From contig OU612067.1 in the NCBI GenBank assembly GCA_914767715.1, positions 28,310,162 through 28,374,161 of the forward strand: a DNA stretch of 64,000 nucleotides, read 5' to 3'. Shown here in pieces: positions 12,504 to 25,300 of the stretch (position 1 is the first letter of the stretch; each line of letters starts with the position of its first letter). A program made the translations under genes and the position numbers. The notes beneath the pieces are model-generated. The model was not told where the DNA came from and ran no database searches. It saw nothing but the letters and a program-made list of their open reading frames with translations. This DNA is from Membranipora membranacea. Lineage: Eukaryota > Bryozoa > Gymnolaemata > Cheilostomatida > Membraniporidae.

Positions 12504-13101
12504 AAGCGGTTATAATTAAATCAAAGCCTCGTCTTGTTTTCATTGGCAACTTGGTACAGTAAATACAAGCAAGCATTTCAAAATACTATAAGGTGCAGAT
12601 GTGGGGTGGTTATAGAGCCATCTGGTAGCGAAACTATCGAATATGTGGTGTTACCCTATCATATAGGGGTACCTGTCATGTATGGGTGAGAGTAGCCAGA
12701 GAAAATGAGTTTCCGATAGTTGATCTGGACAGAGTATAAATGAACTGCTTGATTGGAGCTATGACATAGCTTAGAAGTAGTAGGAGGTGCCCATGGCCCC
12801 GTTCACATCTTGTCGCCATTGAATTTGGGAAATAATTCATGTCCCCAGCTTATTATTCTCTGAATGATAATACATATGGTGTTGTGTTCTCCTACCAGAA
12901 CAGAGGACAACTTCTAATTTAGACATTGGAGCAAGTACATTTTAAACAGAGTATGGCGGGAAAGTTTAAATGCTGTTCTTTCAGTTAATGTTTCATTAGG
13001 TCAAGGTCATAACTACCAAATGCTTGACAAATTTCAGATTGTCCAATTGAGTCCATAGTCAGGAACATTCACAGGCTGATTTCTATGGGTAACAATCACA
13101 A
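12504..13101. other. Region upstream of gene 2
   Basis: About 600 bases before the gene 2 start codon. It should contain the promoter of gene 2, but no TATA box or initiator could be assigned with confidence. Confidence 0.35.
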
Positions 13102-16100
13102 ATGGCTTGCAACTCTGCTGGTGTTACTACAATTTTTCCCAAATGGCAAGCCCCTGGAAAGTATACATGTGTTGCTAAGCACTGCTCAGCTCGCCACAAT
13201 CTTTTTTCTTGGCCGAATGAAAAGTCTGATGCAGAGTATTGGACAAATTGGGTGAAGCAGAAAAATAAGTCATTTGAGCCGTTTATAAGTTCTAGATTAT
13301 GCTGTAAACACTTCAGTGAAGACTCTTTTACCAACCTATATCAGTATCTTCTTCAATTCCACTCAAGGTAAGTAACTTTTTTTATTATTCAATCTTTTCT
13401 TAGTTAGTAACCTCATCCAGTCTTTCATTATTTATTATAATTTTTTTCAGTTTTGTAGTCTTATTCTAGTATCTATCAGCATCACGTGTTTGCGTTTGTA
13501 CAATACACCATACAATTTCTAGAAAAAAAACTGTAATTCTTTATGTCCTGTGACTTACTCTTTTTCATACAGATTAAGATTGAAACAGTCAGGCGCTAGA
13601 CCAACTATTCAGTTCAACAATAAAACTGAGGCAGACGGTACTCTTACTCCGCGTTCACGAAAGAAAGTGGAAAGAGAGCAGCCACTGGAGCCAGCTTTTA
13701 GAAGATCAGTAGTACAAGCTCTACAAGAAACTCCTCAGAAAGGTACATCCAAGTAGTAACCTAACACATACACTTGCCTTGATTGCTGTTGTTAATTGAA
13801 GGCGTTGGAAATCTGCAAGGTAGACAAACACTAGTATTTCATGACCGAACATCACAGTTCTGCAGTTAGATGAGGTTGTTGTTAGCATCGCTATATGTTA
13901 TAAAAGGGCTGATGTAGGCCTAATTGCTAGTTGATTAGTTGCATGAAAGTAGAGTACCGATGGATGAGTAATGAATACCATGGAGCGTTGATTTTGATAG
14001 CATCTTTGACCTGATTGGGTATGTCTTACACAGGGCAAAGTAGAATCAATCGTTCTGTGTTGTGGATAGATCCGGTAACATCTCAACAGCTTCTCCAAAC
14101 TGTATCAGGTGAGTCTGTAGACATTGTCCCTGATGATGGGACGCAAGCTATAAAACATTAAGTTTTTCTGCCAAGAAACTACCCAATTCAGATTACATAC
14201 ATACATATATAAACAATGAAAATGTGCGTAAGCTGTCTTGGGGAATATTTTGTAGTCACTTATCCAAATATGTCATATTCGCTTAAGAGATATAAACAAT
14301 CTGTCAGAATACAAGTGATTTGACCCATAGTATTATAAGCCTGTAAACTATTGTTGTGTGATAATGTTATACCACTAACTCGCGTTACAGCCGTCTGAGC
14401 ACTTGAACCATTATGCTCTCAACTCATCCTGTCTATGACCCTTTAGTCAGCAGTTGTTGCTGATTTTTGAGGATATATACATACCATTATGGTTTTCTGA
14501 GTTTCTGGATTAAAACCATGGGTCTCTTAAATAGAGTTATTAGTAGGTTGTCGAGGCGAAACCCTACCTCTTGTTTTGTCATCGTGTCTTAAAAGATGTA
14601 AGCAATCTGTCAGAATACGGGTGTTTTAACACATAGTATCAAAAGCACAAAAACAATTTTTTCAAGATAATTAGTTGGCTCTAATTTGTGGTGTCGAAAT
14701 TCTATAAGCTGTTTATCTCTGTGTAATGTATATCCAACAGGTGCAACCAGCCAGGACATTACTGTCAAAATTGGTGTGCCGAGTCAGGAACTTATGGCAG
14801 CTGAAGAGCCCTTGATAACCTTACCTAGTTCAAGCGGTAAATAAAAACTAATTTGCAACAGGAACTCCTCGATTAATATCTGTTTTCCTGTTCCTGTAAC
14901 AAGGCTTGCATGTGACATAACCTTGCTTTCTCTAAACCATGGAGTGGTCATACGCGCACTTAACTTTAGTCAGTATTGGTCAAGGTATGAAAATTTTGCT
15001 AGAGGGGTCGATAGGTCATCATAATCAGTATAGTGGGTTGTAAACTTTCTTTGGAGTTATCTTCGCTTGTTTGTGAGTAAGTAACTCTATATATTTGTTT
15101 CTCGATTCAAGAAATTACCCTGGAACCGAGTGATAACCAGGAGGAGGGGGTTGCCTCCAAACAACTACAGCAGCAACAACTACAGCAAAGACCAGGGGAG
15201 CTACAACAAGAACTTGGACAAGAACATCAACAACAAAGCACACAGGTCCAGATGATTCCAGCAACAATAAAATATCCTGGTATGTCATATGGCACAACAT
15301 TTGAATTTATTGTGTGGAAAACTAATCAAGCATCAGTCGCGTAAGCTTATTTAGATATGTTAATGAAACTCAATAGTGACAGTCAGGTCATACAAATATC
15401 TTCTAGATCTATAAAGCTGTTTTATTCTGTAACTGTGATTGATTGAGAAAATTCTGAAATATTTTCCAAATTGCATATACAGCCCGGATGTCATATGATT
15501 TGTTAATTCATTGTGTATGTCGGCTCAGTGAATTAACAAATTATATGACATCTGTGCAGTATATGCAATTAGGAAAATATTTTCAGAATTTTCTCAATTG
15601 CAATGCCTATGATCATACTGACTACTGCTGTACTACCTTTTATTGTAGAATTTTCAGGTAGTGCAGATGAGGAATCTCCATTGAAAGAGCTAGTTATAAA
15701 ATTAGAACCATGTGATATACTTGTATCAGGCCAGTTCACAGATATCCCGACTTCTCCACCTTCAAAAGTCTATAAGGCTGAGAGACGACTTCCTGTCACA
15801 CATAGAATCAAGCCTGTCGCTGTGGCCCCCATCATGTATGAATGTGAAGTTCTTGATTGTGGGTTTCGTACCCCTCGGCCCGCAATTCTTGAGCATCATA
15901 TGACAAATCACCCTATCGACTGTGTTCTACGCCCTGCTTTGGATAGATTAGAAGAACCGGAGATGGACATACCTGTAAAAGTTGTTGCCAGTGCAGTAAA
16001 GTGTAAAGCAGTAAAGCGTAAAGCAGTTAAGCGTAAAGCCACTAAAAGCAAAGCGAAGTCTAAATCAAGGGCTGTTGTACCTAAAGTATTAAGTCATACC

Positions 16101-16982
16101 AAATCATCAGCCGGCATAATCAGTCACCAGGACACTTCTTATCACTCGGAGTTAGAGACTCATGAGCTCTCCGCACAACCTGCTCCTGATGACACCACAA
16201 ACTTAGAGCTCATTGAATCCCCACCATCAACTGATGAGCGGTCAGGAGAAAAGCAGACTAGCAAAACTGAGGCTCCGTTGGATTGTGACACAACCCATCT
16301 AGCCTCAGGATTAAACCCGGAGCAAACAGCTGCTCTGAAAGAGTTATACGCTACTGACAGATATCCTGATTCTAACCTCGATCGGCGATCTAAGGATGAT
16401 AAATTTAATGAGAGTGAGAGTTTGATGGATGATGATTCTGAGTCATGGAGTGATTCGGAAGATGAACCTGAAAGACCTGATGACTCTGACAGTGACCCTG
16501 ATCGGTGTCCGCTGCGTCATGATCCGGAGTTTCTGCGCACAGGACTGTACTTTGAATGCAAGGAAGCTGGCTGTGAATATAAAACAATTAAAAAGGATAA
16601 TATGAAGCAACATTGGAATGTTGTCCATAACCCAAACTTCAAAGCACAGCTGTGTAACATATGTGGCAGGGAAGTGAGACATTTGAATAGCCATATGTAC
16701 AATCAACATACCAAACGAGATGAGTCAAAACTGCTGAAATGTAAATTCTGTGATTACAAGACTTATACACATTTAAGAATGCAGAGACATGAAATGATCC
16801 ACTCCGGGGCCAAACCTTACAAGTGCACTCAATGTAACTACAGCAGCAATCAGAACACTAACCTTAACACTCACATGAGGACTCATACTGGTGATAAACC
16901 CTATAGGTGTCCTTCATGTGATTATACAGCAGCTCATAATGTTACACTAAAGGGACACATCAAAGCTCAACACCCGGAATAG
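13102..16982 (+). CDS. Gene 2: THAP + C2H2 zinc-finger protein
   Basis: Exons 13102-13367, 13573-13742, 14034-14108, 14741-14836, 15112-15279 and 15649-16982 give a continuous 702-residue frame; junction one is phase 2, the rest phase 1. Exon 1 holds a complete THAP domain: CVAKHC, then W residues (EYWTNWV), then LCCKHFSEDSF. Later come a segment ending EEPLITLPS, a Q-rich exon ending MIPATIKYPG, the leader LKELVIKLEPCDILV with a SUMO-type site, the C-x4-C finger CEVLDCGFRT, a lysine-rich AVKRKAVKRKA repeat, an acidic linker and five C2H2 fingers. The first finger of the gene 1 module (CTECDFTCKG) is absent here. The last two fingers are nearly identical to gene 1, including at silent sites. 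Expected role: nuclear sequence-specific DNA-binding regulator; targets unknown. An alternative acceptor eight bases downstream, at 15657, does not keep phase as well supported. Confidence 0.85.
15443..15600. repeat. Foldback element just before the last exon of gene 2
   Basis: Two arms of about 70 bp are near-perfect inverted copies (TTGAGAAAATTCTGAAA, AATTGCATATAC, TTTGTTAATTCA and their complements). The right arm ends about 48 bases before the last exon. It looks like a small MITE and covers the region where the branch point might lie. Confidence 0.7.
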
Positions 16983-19352
16983 ATACAGGCTGTCCTGTTT
17001 ATGGGCATCCCTAGAGTAATACATCTTGTCTGTACAATAACACCAGTTTGGTATCATAGATATAACTTAGGTGGTAAATAACTCTCTATGGGCTTGTTCT
17101 CAGCCTACAGTTATGACCTCTTATCAGGTTCCAGTATGCAGGCATTTAATTAAAAGTTGAATAGACAGGGAATATGGCTGCCAGAATTTTGTAATCTCCA
17201 TCCATCTCCATTACATAAGTCGACCAATTTTCAGGGCTGTCAATATCATGTTCTAGAAATTATTCCAAAAAAAGAAAATATAGGGTGAGTTGGAGGCGAG
17301 TCTGAAAACACTATGACATTGGTAGGGTTCAATGATGATGCGTGGTGATAATTGAGTTCGGCTCAGTAACTTTTTTGAACAGAGACTTGAATAGCTTGCT
17401 GAAGACCTCCAAATATACTTTTTCCGGGCCTATGAGCGGGTTGAGCAGCTAAATAGATCGAGAGATTGAATAGTTTTGAGAACACTAATGCTTTTTATAG
17501 CAATCTGTCATGTGAACTTGAGGGAATTTCGATAATTGATGGCACAATTTGGGGGAATTCCCATACATACCATCAATACTTTTTAGCAGATGAGAAAAAT
17601 TGGTGGCAACCGTTAGGCTCTCAGCTCACCCCATCTAGACCCTTGAATCAGGAGTATATGCTGATTAATGAAGATGATATAAAAATCAGTTCGGTTTTCT
17701 GAGTTTCTGGAGTCAAGACATTAAACTCTACATTCACAGTATCAATTCATTTCTAGTGTGTATGATTTTGCTGTCCACAGTTTTTCTTTTCATTCATTAC
17801 AAATGACCTGCTGGTCCTACCAGGTTGGCCATGGGTACTGCATTCAAGCATTGAAACAATTTGCTCCTAGATGAAAACCAGCTCAATCAAACGAAAACAA
17901 AACTTGAATCTTGCCCTTTGAGTCGTTTACTTTACCATTAATCTTACCTTCTCAACCACCTCAAAGATATTAAAATTGTGTTGGCGCAGAGGCTCGTGCT
18001 ATGAACATAGTTCTTTGGTTCCAGTAGCTTGAATCATAGTGTGGAGACAAATGATACACCATACATGCACTGTGCAGTGCGCTGTCTTTATATACGTTGA
18101 ATCCTTTATTGGGTCCATCTCGGAATTTGGTTAACATCCAGAACATGAGAACATGATGATATGATATGAGGAGTGATGAATAGTAGAAAATGACATTCAT
18201 GGCGTGGAGTTGAGGTCCCATGAATGTATGTAATGAAATCTTACAATGAGAATACATATATGTATGAGAATTTTATGCAACGCTGATAAGATGAGGAAGT
18301 ATATACATAGAGCATAAATATATTATATATGAATATTAAATAATAATCAACAATTTCTACAACACACGGCAAAGACATTGGAACTGATGAATGATGCCAT
18401 GAGAATTTTATGAACAACCTTTTTAAATGAAATTAGGTTGAATGTTAATGACGGACAAGACGCAGATGAAAAACTATATTATTACCCTTGTCACGCTACT
18501 ATACTACATACCTGACAAGTCTCCCTTTTTGGTAGGGAGGCTCTCAGTTTTTAGGGGTTTTTTCCACCCCCTCCCTATCTCTCACCCAGAAAATTTTCAA
18601 GCCTCTTTTGCAAGACAAACCATGTTTTCCCACCTCCAAAGTACACAAATCGTTATATTTGGTTTACCATTACTGCTTTTACGCGGTCATTCAATATCTC
18701 TACCCTGACATAAGACTATTGTTAGGGCTGTCTCTCCTAGTTCGGATAAAGTGCAACTATATCATTTGTAAAATCAAGTAAAATGCCGCAATTCCTAATA
18801 TGAACGCTCAAGTTTCACCTGAAAAAATTGACAAACGAGGGCCGAATTGCATCTGCACAGCTGGATGCAAGGTGGTATACCGGGTTGGGAGTTTGTCCGC
18901 GAATACCTCCAGATTTCTGGGTCTGCCAACTGGTCATGTATGTACTAGAATACTGGTTTAATTTGTTTACTTTGTCCAACGATTCCCAGTAAGTGAGCTG
19001 GTCGTAATGTATAGTTTTCCATTCTTGGTCTGTGTCATACATCCCTAAAACATGGGTAGTACATACACATGAATGGCATATTTATTGTATCTGAAGGAAT
19101 TTTAAGACTGTGAGATGGAAATTTCATTCATAACTAGGAGTTGTGCTCTCATGCTAGATGAAAGATCATTTAAAAAAGAGATTACTTGAGTGTCTTTTAA
19201 TTTTGTTGTACCATGGAATTTAATTGGCCAGATCAATTGAACATTTTATATTTTAGTGAAGAACTCACCTAAATCATGCTTAAGTCAGTATAAGAATTGT
19301 TGATATTGATATTCTGTTGCAGTATTTTGTCAAATCTTCCTGATTTCCAACA
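16983..19352. other. Intergenic between genes 2 and 3
   Basis: 17.78-18.12 kb is a diverged copy of the region 3' of gene 1 (11.5-11.8 kb). A 78-residue open frame at 17466 and a 95-residue minus-strand frame at 17970 have no recognisable domain and are probably chance. No RNA gene seen. Confidence 0.45.
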
Positions 19353-22300
19353 ATGCCTTTTGGTAATAAGTTTTGTAAGACCAGATTTAGTAACACTAGG
19401 AAGAAATATGCTCGGAAAGTGAAGAACAAAGCTGTACACATTAGCAGGCCTGAAAATTATAATAGTAGTGACAACAGCTACAACAGCAACTACAATGAAG
19501 ATGGATTTGATAGTGTTTTGCTGACATCACCATCATTAGGTAAGACAATGATTGATTGATTTGAATTAAAAACATCCACACAAACATTGTTTGTAAGATC
19601 AAGGAGTAACAGCTGTTACTCCTTGGTTAGATGCAGCAGTGTGCAATCATTTCATGCTCACAGTCCCACTCATAGGACTGCCACAGTTCCTGATTTTGGG
19701 CCCAAAATCAGGAACTGCGGCAGTCCTATGGTCCCACTCATCCACTAAAAGCACTACTCTACTCCAAAACCTGGGATTTTGGAGTAGACCTGTGACTAAA
19801 AGCAAGGAATACAAATGTGGAGGGGTCTTTCAGTTCAATTAAAAACATCAAAGTAAAATGATTTATGAGTGAATTTGTGAGTCCTATGCCGCACCTCGGT
19901 GCAGTCATCGTCTACCTAGACGGACAGCAACATTATTATTATTATTAGGGGAAGGCGGGGTACGTGGTTGAGCCAGTTTTTACATATTTTATTGTAACAT
20001 GCAGTTGAATTGTGCCAGATTATCAAAAATTGGCATTGAAATTGGTCTTCATGTCTTTTATCAACATGAGTGAGGTCAGAAACCTATTGCAGCAAGAAAA
20101 GGAAATATTGCTGTTTAAAAAAAAATCGGGAAGCGGCTCAACGTGCCCCGCCTTCCTCTAATGCCTGCTACAGTTTCTGAAGATTTCAAGCATGTGCCAG
20201 TTCACAACCATTAAATGTTCCAGGTCGGCTAGGGTGAATGGCCCTCGACAGCCATATCAGGTAGTACTAGACAAACAGTGCACCCGGTGGGGCTCGAACC
20301 GAGGACCTTTTGATTCCAAGTTAGGCGCCTCTAGCACTAAGGTATCCCTGATTGTAGTTTTGTTTGTAGGCTATTTAGTCTGGTTTCGCTGGTGATAAAT
20401 TGTGTTTATGGTAGTATAGCCTATTAGTGAGATGAAAAATAATTCAGTGCACAAAGACAGGAATAAAAGGCCTAGTCAACGTAAAGCGGTCACATGGAAG
20501 TATAAAATTCAAGTGGGGCATTGACGTTGAGATCAGCCTATGTTCATTCTAAAATTCAAGCAAAGTTTGGAAAGTACATTTTATGATTTTAGATGAATTA
20601 GAATTAGTTTCTGCAAACTCTGATCACTCGTCCAGTCTGAATTGGTCTGAGTATGAAGAAGAACCATGTCTACAGGGTGATATCACAGAGGCTACAGAAG
20701 ACTCAAGAGGTGAGTACGATGTCATAGGCGTGGTGATAGGAGCAGCTTAAGAAGCTTTCTCTCTGATTGGATCCTGTGTGTTATTGAGATGGTAACTTTC
20801 CTGGTCAGCCGATCCAGTCTACTGGAAAGTGATCAGCCAGACTTATCAAAAGTTTGAATTATGTTAGCAGCATTCAAATTTCTCCTGTGTTTCCATTATA
20901 AACATCCTTACTTTGTATAGTGAAATATTATTGGGTTAGTGGAAAGTATGACCATCAAAAGTCATGATTCACTGCAGATATTGCTCATTATTTTAGACTA
21001 AAATTGCTCTGCTACATTGAATTCCTATGTTGATACTAGATGGATACTGCTTATGATACGAATCCAGGTCAAAGTACCAATGCACAAAGTCCCAAAGACC
21101 AAAGTACCATGAACAAAGTCCCAAAGACCAAAGTACCATGAACAAAGTCCCAAAGACCAAAGTCCCGTGACCAGAGTCTCGCGGCCAAAGTCCCAAAGGC
21201 CAAGGTCCCAAAAGCCAAAATCCCAAAGTCCAAAATACTATAGAGTTATAAAAATATATTTTTGATTTCTTAACTTAATTTTTTCAGTTTTGGTAACTTT
21301 TTAAAACACAGTAATTTATGGTAGGTCCCTTAACATCTAAAGCATTATTTTTTCGATGTGAGGCTTTGGACATCAACAGGATTTATGTGCGATATGGTTT
21401 CTGTGGTTAGTATGCGGTTATAAGTGGTGGGCAGAACCTTGTTCATGCAAATTACGGCAACTGATGTGTTGAATAGAGTTCAATAGCCACATAATCAAGC
21501 TTATCTGTTCTATTTGAAAGTGACTGTGCCGTTTTTGGGTTTTTGGTATCGTTTGAACTTAGTGCTTTTGTATTGAACAACGTGGGGATCTAAAAGACAC
21601 AATACATAGGTCTGTGTTTTATGGTTCATTTGAAACATTTGACTAGCTCTCGATAAAGTGTTATATCTACTTGTTTTTGATGAGACCTTTTAGAAATCAA
21701 ATTCTTCTTGTAAATTGTGCGATAGATTTGCTTTTTATTGTGTTATGTAGTTGTCTGCTCAGCAATCGGTGAGTTATACCTCAGGAGAAAAGCTAGAAGC
21801 TCAACTAAATGTTCAAAGGTTGTAGGAACTAGTTGTGCAAGGTGTATTATATTTGAATCCTACAAATTCTCCAAAAATAATCGAAATCTGAGCAATCGTT
21901 TCTACAGTGTGTTTAGGGTTTACATTGACATATGACATTGATAAGCTGCTGATTACATCTAGAAGTAGATAAGTTGGTTTCCAAATTCATAATTTAAAAA
22001 TTGTAATCACCACCATAAATATAAAGCCACACTTTATATTTATGGGTTTATATTTATGATCACTACCTAAACATGCTAGCATAGAAATATGACATATTAT
22101 TGATGCAAAACGAGGGCAATTTAATCCTGATTGTTACAAAGGATGTTGCATTTTCATAAAACAAAAAAGCCTGACGCTGCATCCTTGAATGTTTGTATAT
22201 AAACTTCTCTAAGCTTATATAAGCTTATATCAGTCCATTTATCTTACAGTAGTGGGAGGATGATGTGAAAAATTCTGGATAGTATGACAACAAAAATACA

Positions 22301-25300
22301 AATACATATGCAAAACATTGCCGCTTCATGCAGGCTTGGATGAAATTACTGCGTGACAATACTTCAACTCCGGATATTGCATCAATATGACGCCTAAAAC
22401 ATAAAAGAATTTGTAGTACTGCATTTGAGTTTTTTGACTATCAGTATAGCCTGAGTAAAGTGTTTTAGTTTGAAGTTATCGTGGTAATAAACAAATTGTA
22501 ATAAATGATTGTCAATATCATTTATTCTATCAGAGCAAGATATTATCTACGCCAGGGGTGCCCAACCTTTTCTCTCACATGAGCCATTTCAAAAATCAAT
22601 TAAACCAAATGAGCTGACCACGTCGCGTGTAGACAACATGGATACAGTCAGTGATATATATGTATCATATTCATTCATGTATAAGTGTTGGCAAAAATTC
22701 CAAAGCAAAGTCATTGTGTGAGATTATGCGCGTAGCGCGAAAAAATTTTTGAGGCAATTTCTGGTCATATAAGGCGCCCTGGAGTTTTGTAAGCATTTTA
22801 AGCATTTTGCAAATTTTTGTAAGCATTTTGGAAAATTTAGGTTGGCAAGTCTGCAAGAAGACAACTCTACACACATATTACAATGCAGGCACCCAGTACA
22901 ATGAACTTGTATACACTATACATACATTTAATGTACATTGTACATGCATGAATTGAACGCATGAAATTCGCGCCAAAAAGCGCGTGAAATTTGCAAATAT
23001 TAAAATGAGCCACCCAAAAAGCCAAAATGAGCCGAGGTGGCTCATGAGCCATAGGTTGGGCACCCCTGATCTACGCTATCTTATGCAGCCCAATGCTGGT
23101 TCCCGTTTATAACTAAGTCAGACAAAGAGAGGTTAGAGCGTCTGCAAAACTGTGCCTTAGAATTATTCTACCATATATGGAAGACTATGACCAGAGATTA
23201 AAAGCCCTTCAACTGACTGAACTTTCAGTTTACTCAGACGTGTGCTGCCTGAGATATGCTAGAAAGCTTTCTCTAAATCCTAACCATCCACTACACAAAT
23301 ACTTCCCTAGCTCTAGCACCACTACTCATACTAGACATGAACAACTAGCTACCCCGATGTATAGAACATCTCTGTGCAAAAAAAGTGTTTTTTTATCAAT
23401 ATAATTGATGGCATTTTATTTTAACATGGTCTTTATTTGCTTTAAACGGCATTGACCGGTTCAATAAAGTTAATATTAAATTAAATTAAATCTCTTTCCT
23501 CTGCCTTCCGACTATAGTGACTATATTCTCCATGGCTTGAGAGGCCGCGATATATGAGAGGATTCTAAGGTACAGTGCAGAGCTAGTCCATTGAGACACA
23601 AGTCCAAGCCAGGTTCCGATTCAGTGAGCTAGGGTTCCAAGTCTAAAACAGGTTTCAGCTTCAACCAAACTTTACATGTCCGGTTCCAGATGAGTAATTT
23701 CATCAGCAAATAGTTAACTGATCAATTTAAAGTCTATAACGTCCAGCAGGACAGTTTTCAGCTTCTCGTAGCTCCCCCTCCATAGTGAAAGGGCGACGCC
23801 AAGAATATACTTTTAAGGATGGAATATAAAATATTTTGGTTTGGAAGTCTATGAAGGGGCAACGGTCTTAGATAGAACATTATTATTGATACTTTTCAAC
23901 CACTAGAGTAGAGTAGACATATGATTTATCCTTATGCATTCAGAAACTAGCCGAATTTTGACCCTGAATGAAAACATACTACAGACAATGAGAGCATGAT
24001 ATAAAACTACTATGAAAGTGTATTATCAGAATATAATTGAAGACAAAACTTGCTTAAAATGTTATGTAAAATGTTTTTAATATGGAAAACAAATTGATAT
24101 TCGAAATCAAAATTTAAATTTTTTTTGCATTGAGACTTTGGCTGCGGGATTGTGGCCCCGGAACTTTGGTCTTTGGGACTTTAGACTTTGGTCATTGGTA
24201 CTTTGGTCATTGGGACTTTGGCTGCGGGACTTTGGTCTTTGGGACTTTGGGCTTTGGTCTTTGGGACTTTGTACTCTGGCACTTTGGCTATGGGACTTTG
24301 GTTGCGGGACTTTGTCCATTGGGATTTTTGGTTTTGGGATTCTGGCTGCGGGATTTTGTCTGGATACCTATGATACAGCTCTAATCGTTGATCATGATTT
24401 TATGGTTTTAGTTAGTGTTGAAAAGTCCTTTGTCAGGAGTCTTGTATAACGGATATTTACTAGCCATTATTAACATTCTGATTTATGGGTCTTCTAACCG
24501 AGATTCTTACATAACACACTTGACCACTTAAGACAATTTGAAGTACCATGCATGCATTACCCAAAAGCAATGTTTACTAGGATAGTAGGAGTTTATCATC
24601 ATTTTGCAAATGGTCTAGCACAATTTGGTAAATTAATATGAGTTGGAGTTGCGTCCTTTGATTACAATGCATCACACAAAACATTATAATTATGTTATTG
24701 TAATTCGCTGTTTCACATCCATTTGAGGTTTCTAAATAAATTTTTGATGATTTCAACTTATTTAGAAATTATAGTCATTTTGAAAAATAATGATGAATAG
24801 TATAGGCTTATGTCATATCAACATTCACAATATTCCTCCCCATGATATTCAATACTTTTTGGATTGTTCTTTTCAGATTCCATGTATTGTTTCCCGGATA
24901 TTTCTCCTATGAAAGAACTAGTTCTAAAACTAGAACCATGTGATATTCTGGTAACTACATCCTTCATAAATAATCCGTATATACAGCCTCCAAGAATACA
25001 TAAGGCAAGGAGACAACCTACTATACAACCAAAACTTCATCTACAAACAGAGACAGTGGAAATGATACGATGTAAAGTGCTCGGATGTGAATTCCGCACA
25101 CCAAAGTCTGCAATGCTAGAAAAGCATATGACTTATCATCTAAAGGACATCATTAACCTGTCCAAGTTCAAAGAATCGAAAGAAAAGCTGAAACCACAAC
25201 CTGCAGAAAATGAAAGCGAACCTCAAACTAAAAAGTTGAAGGGCAGTAAGTCGAAGGAATCAGAATATCAAGTGGTGGAATATAAGTTTGAGCCGCAAAC

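Noticed and set aside
20993-24449. Frames rich in G, W, L and F across 21.0-21.2 and 24.1-24.4 kb
   Set aside because: Translation of the GGGACTTTGG minisatellite in several frames.
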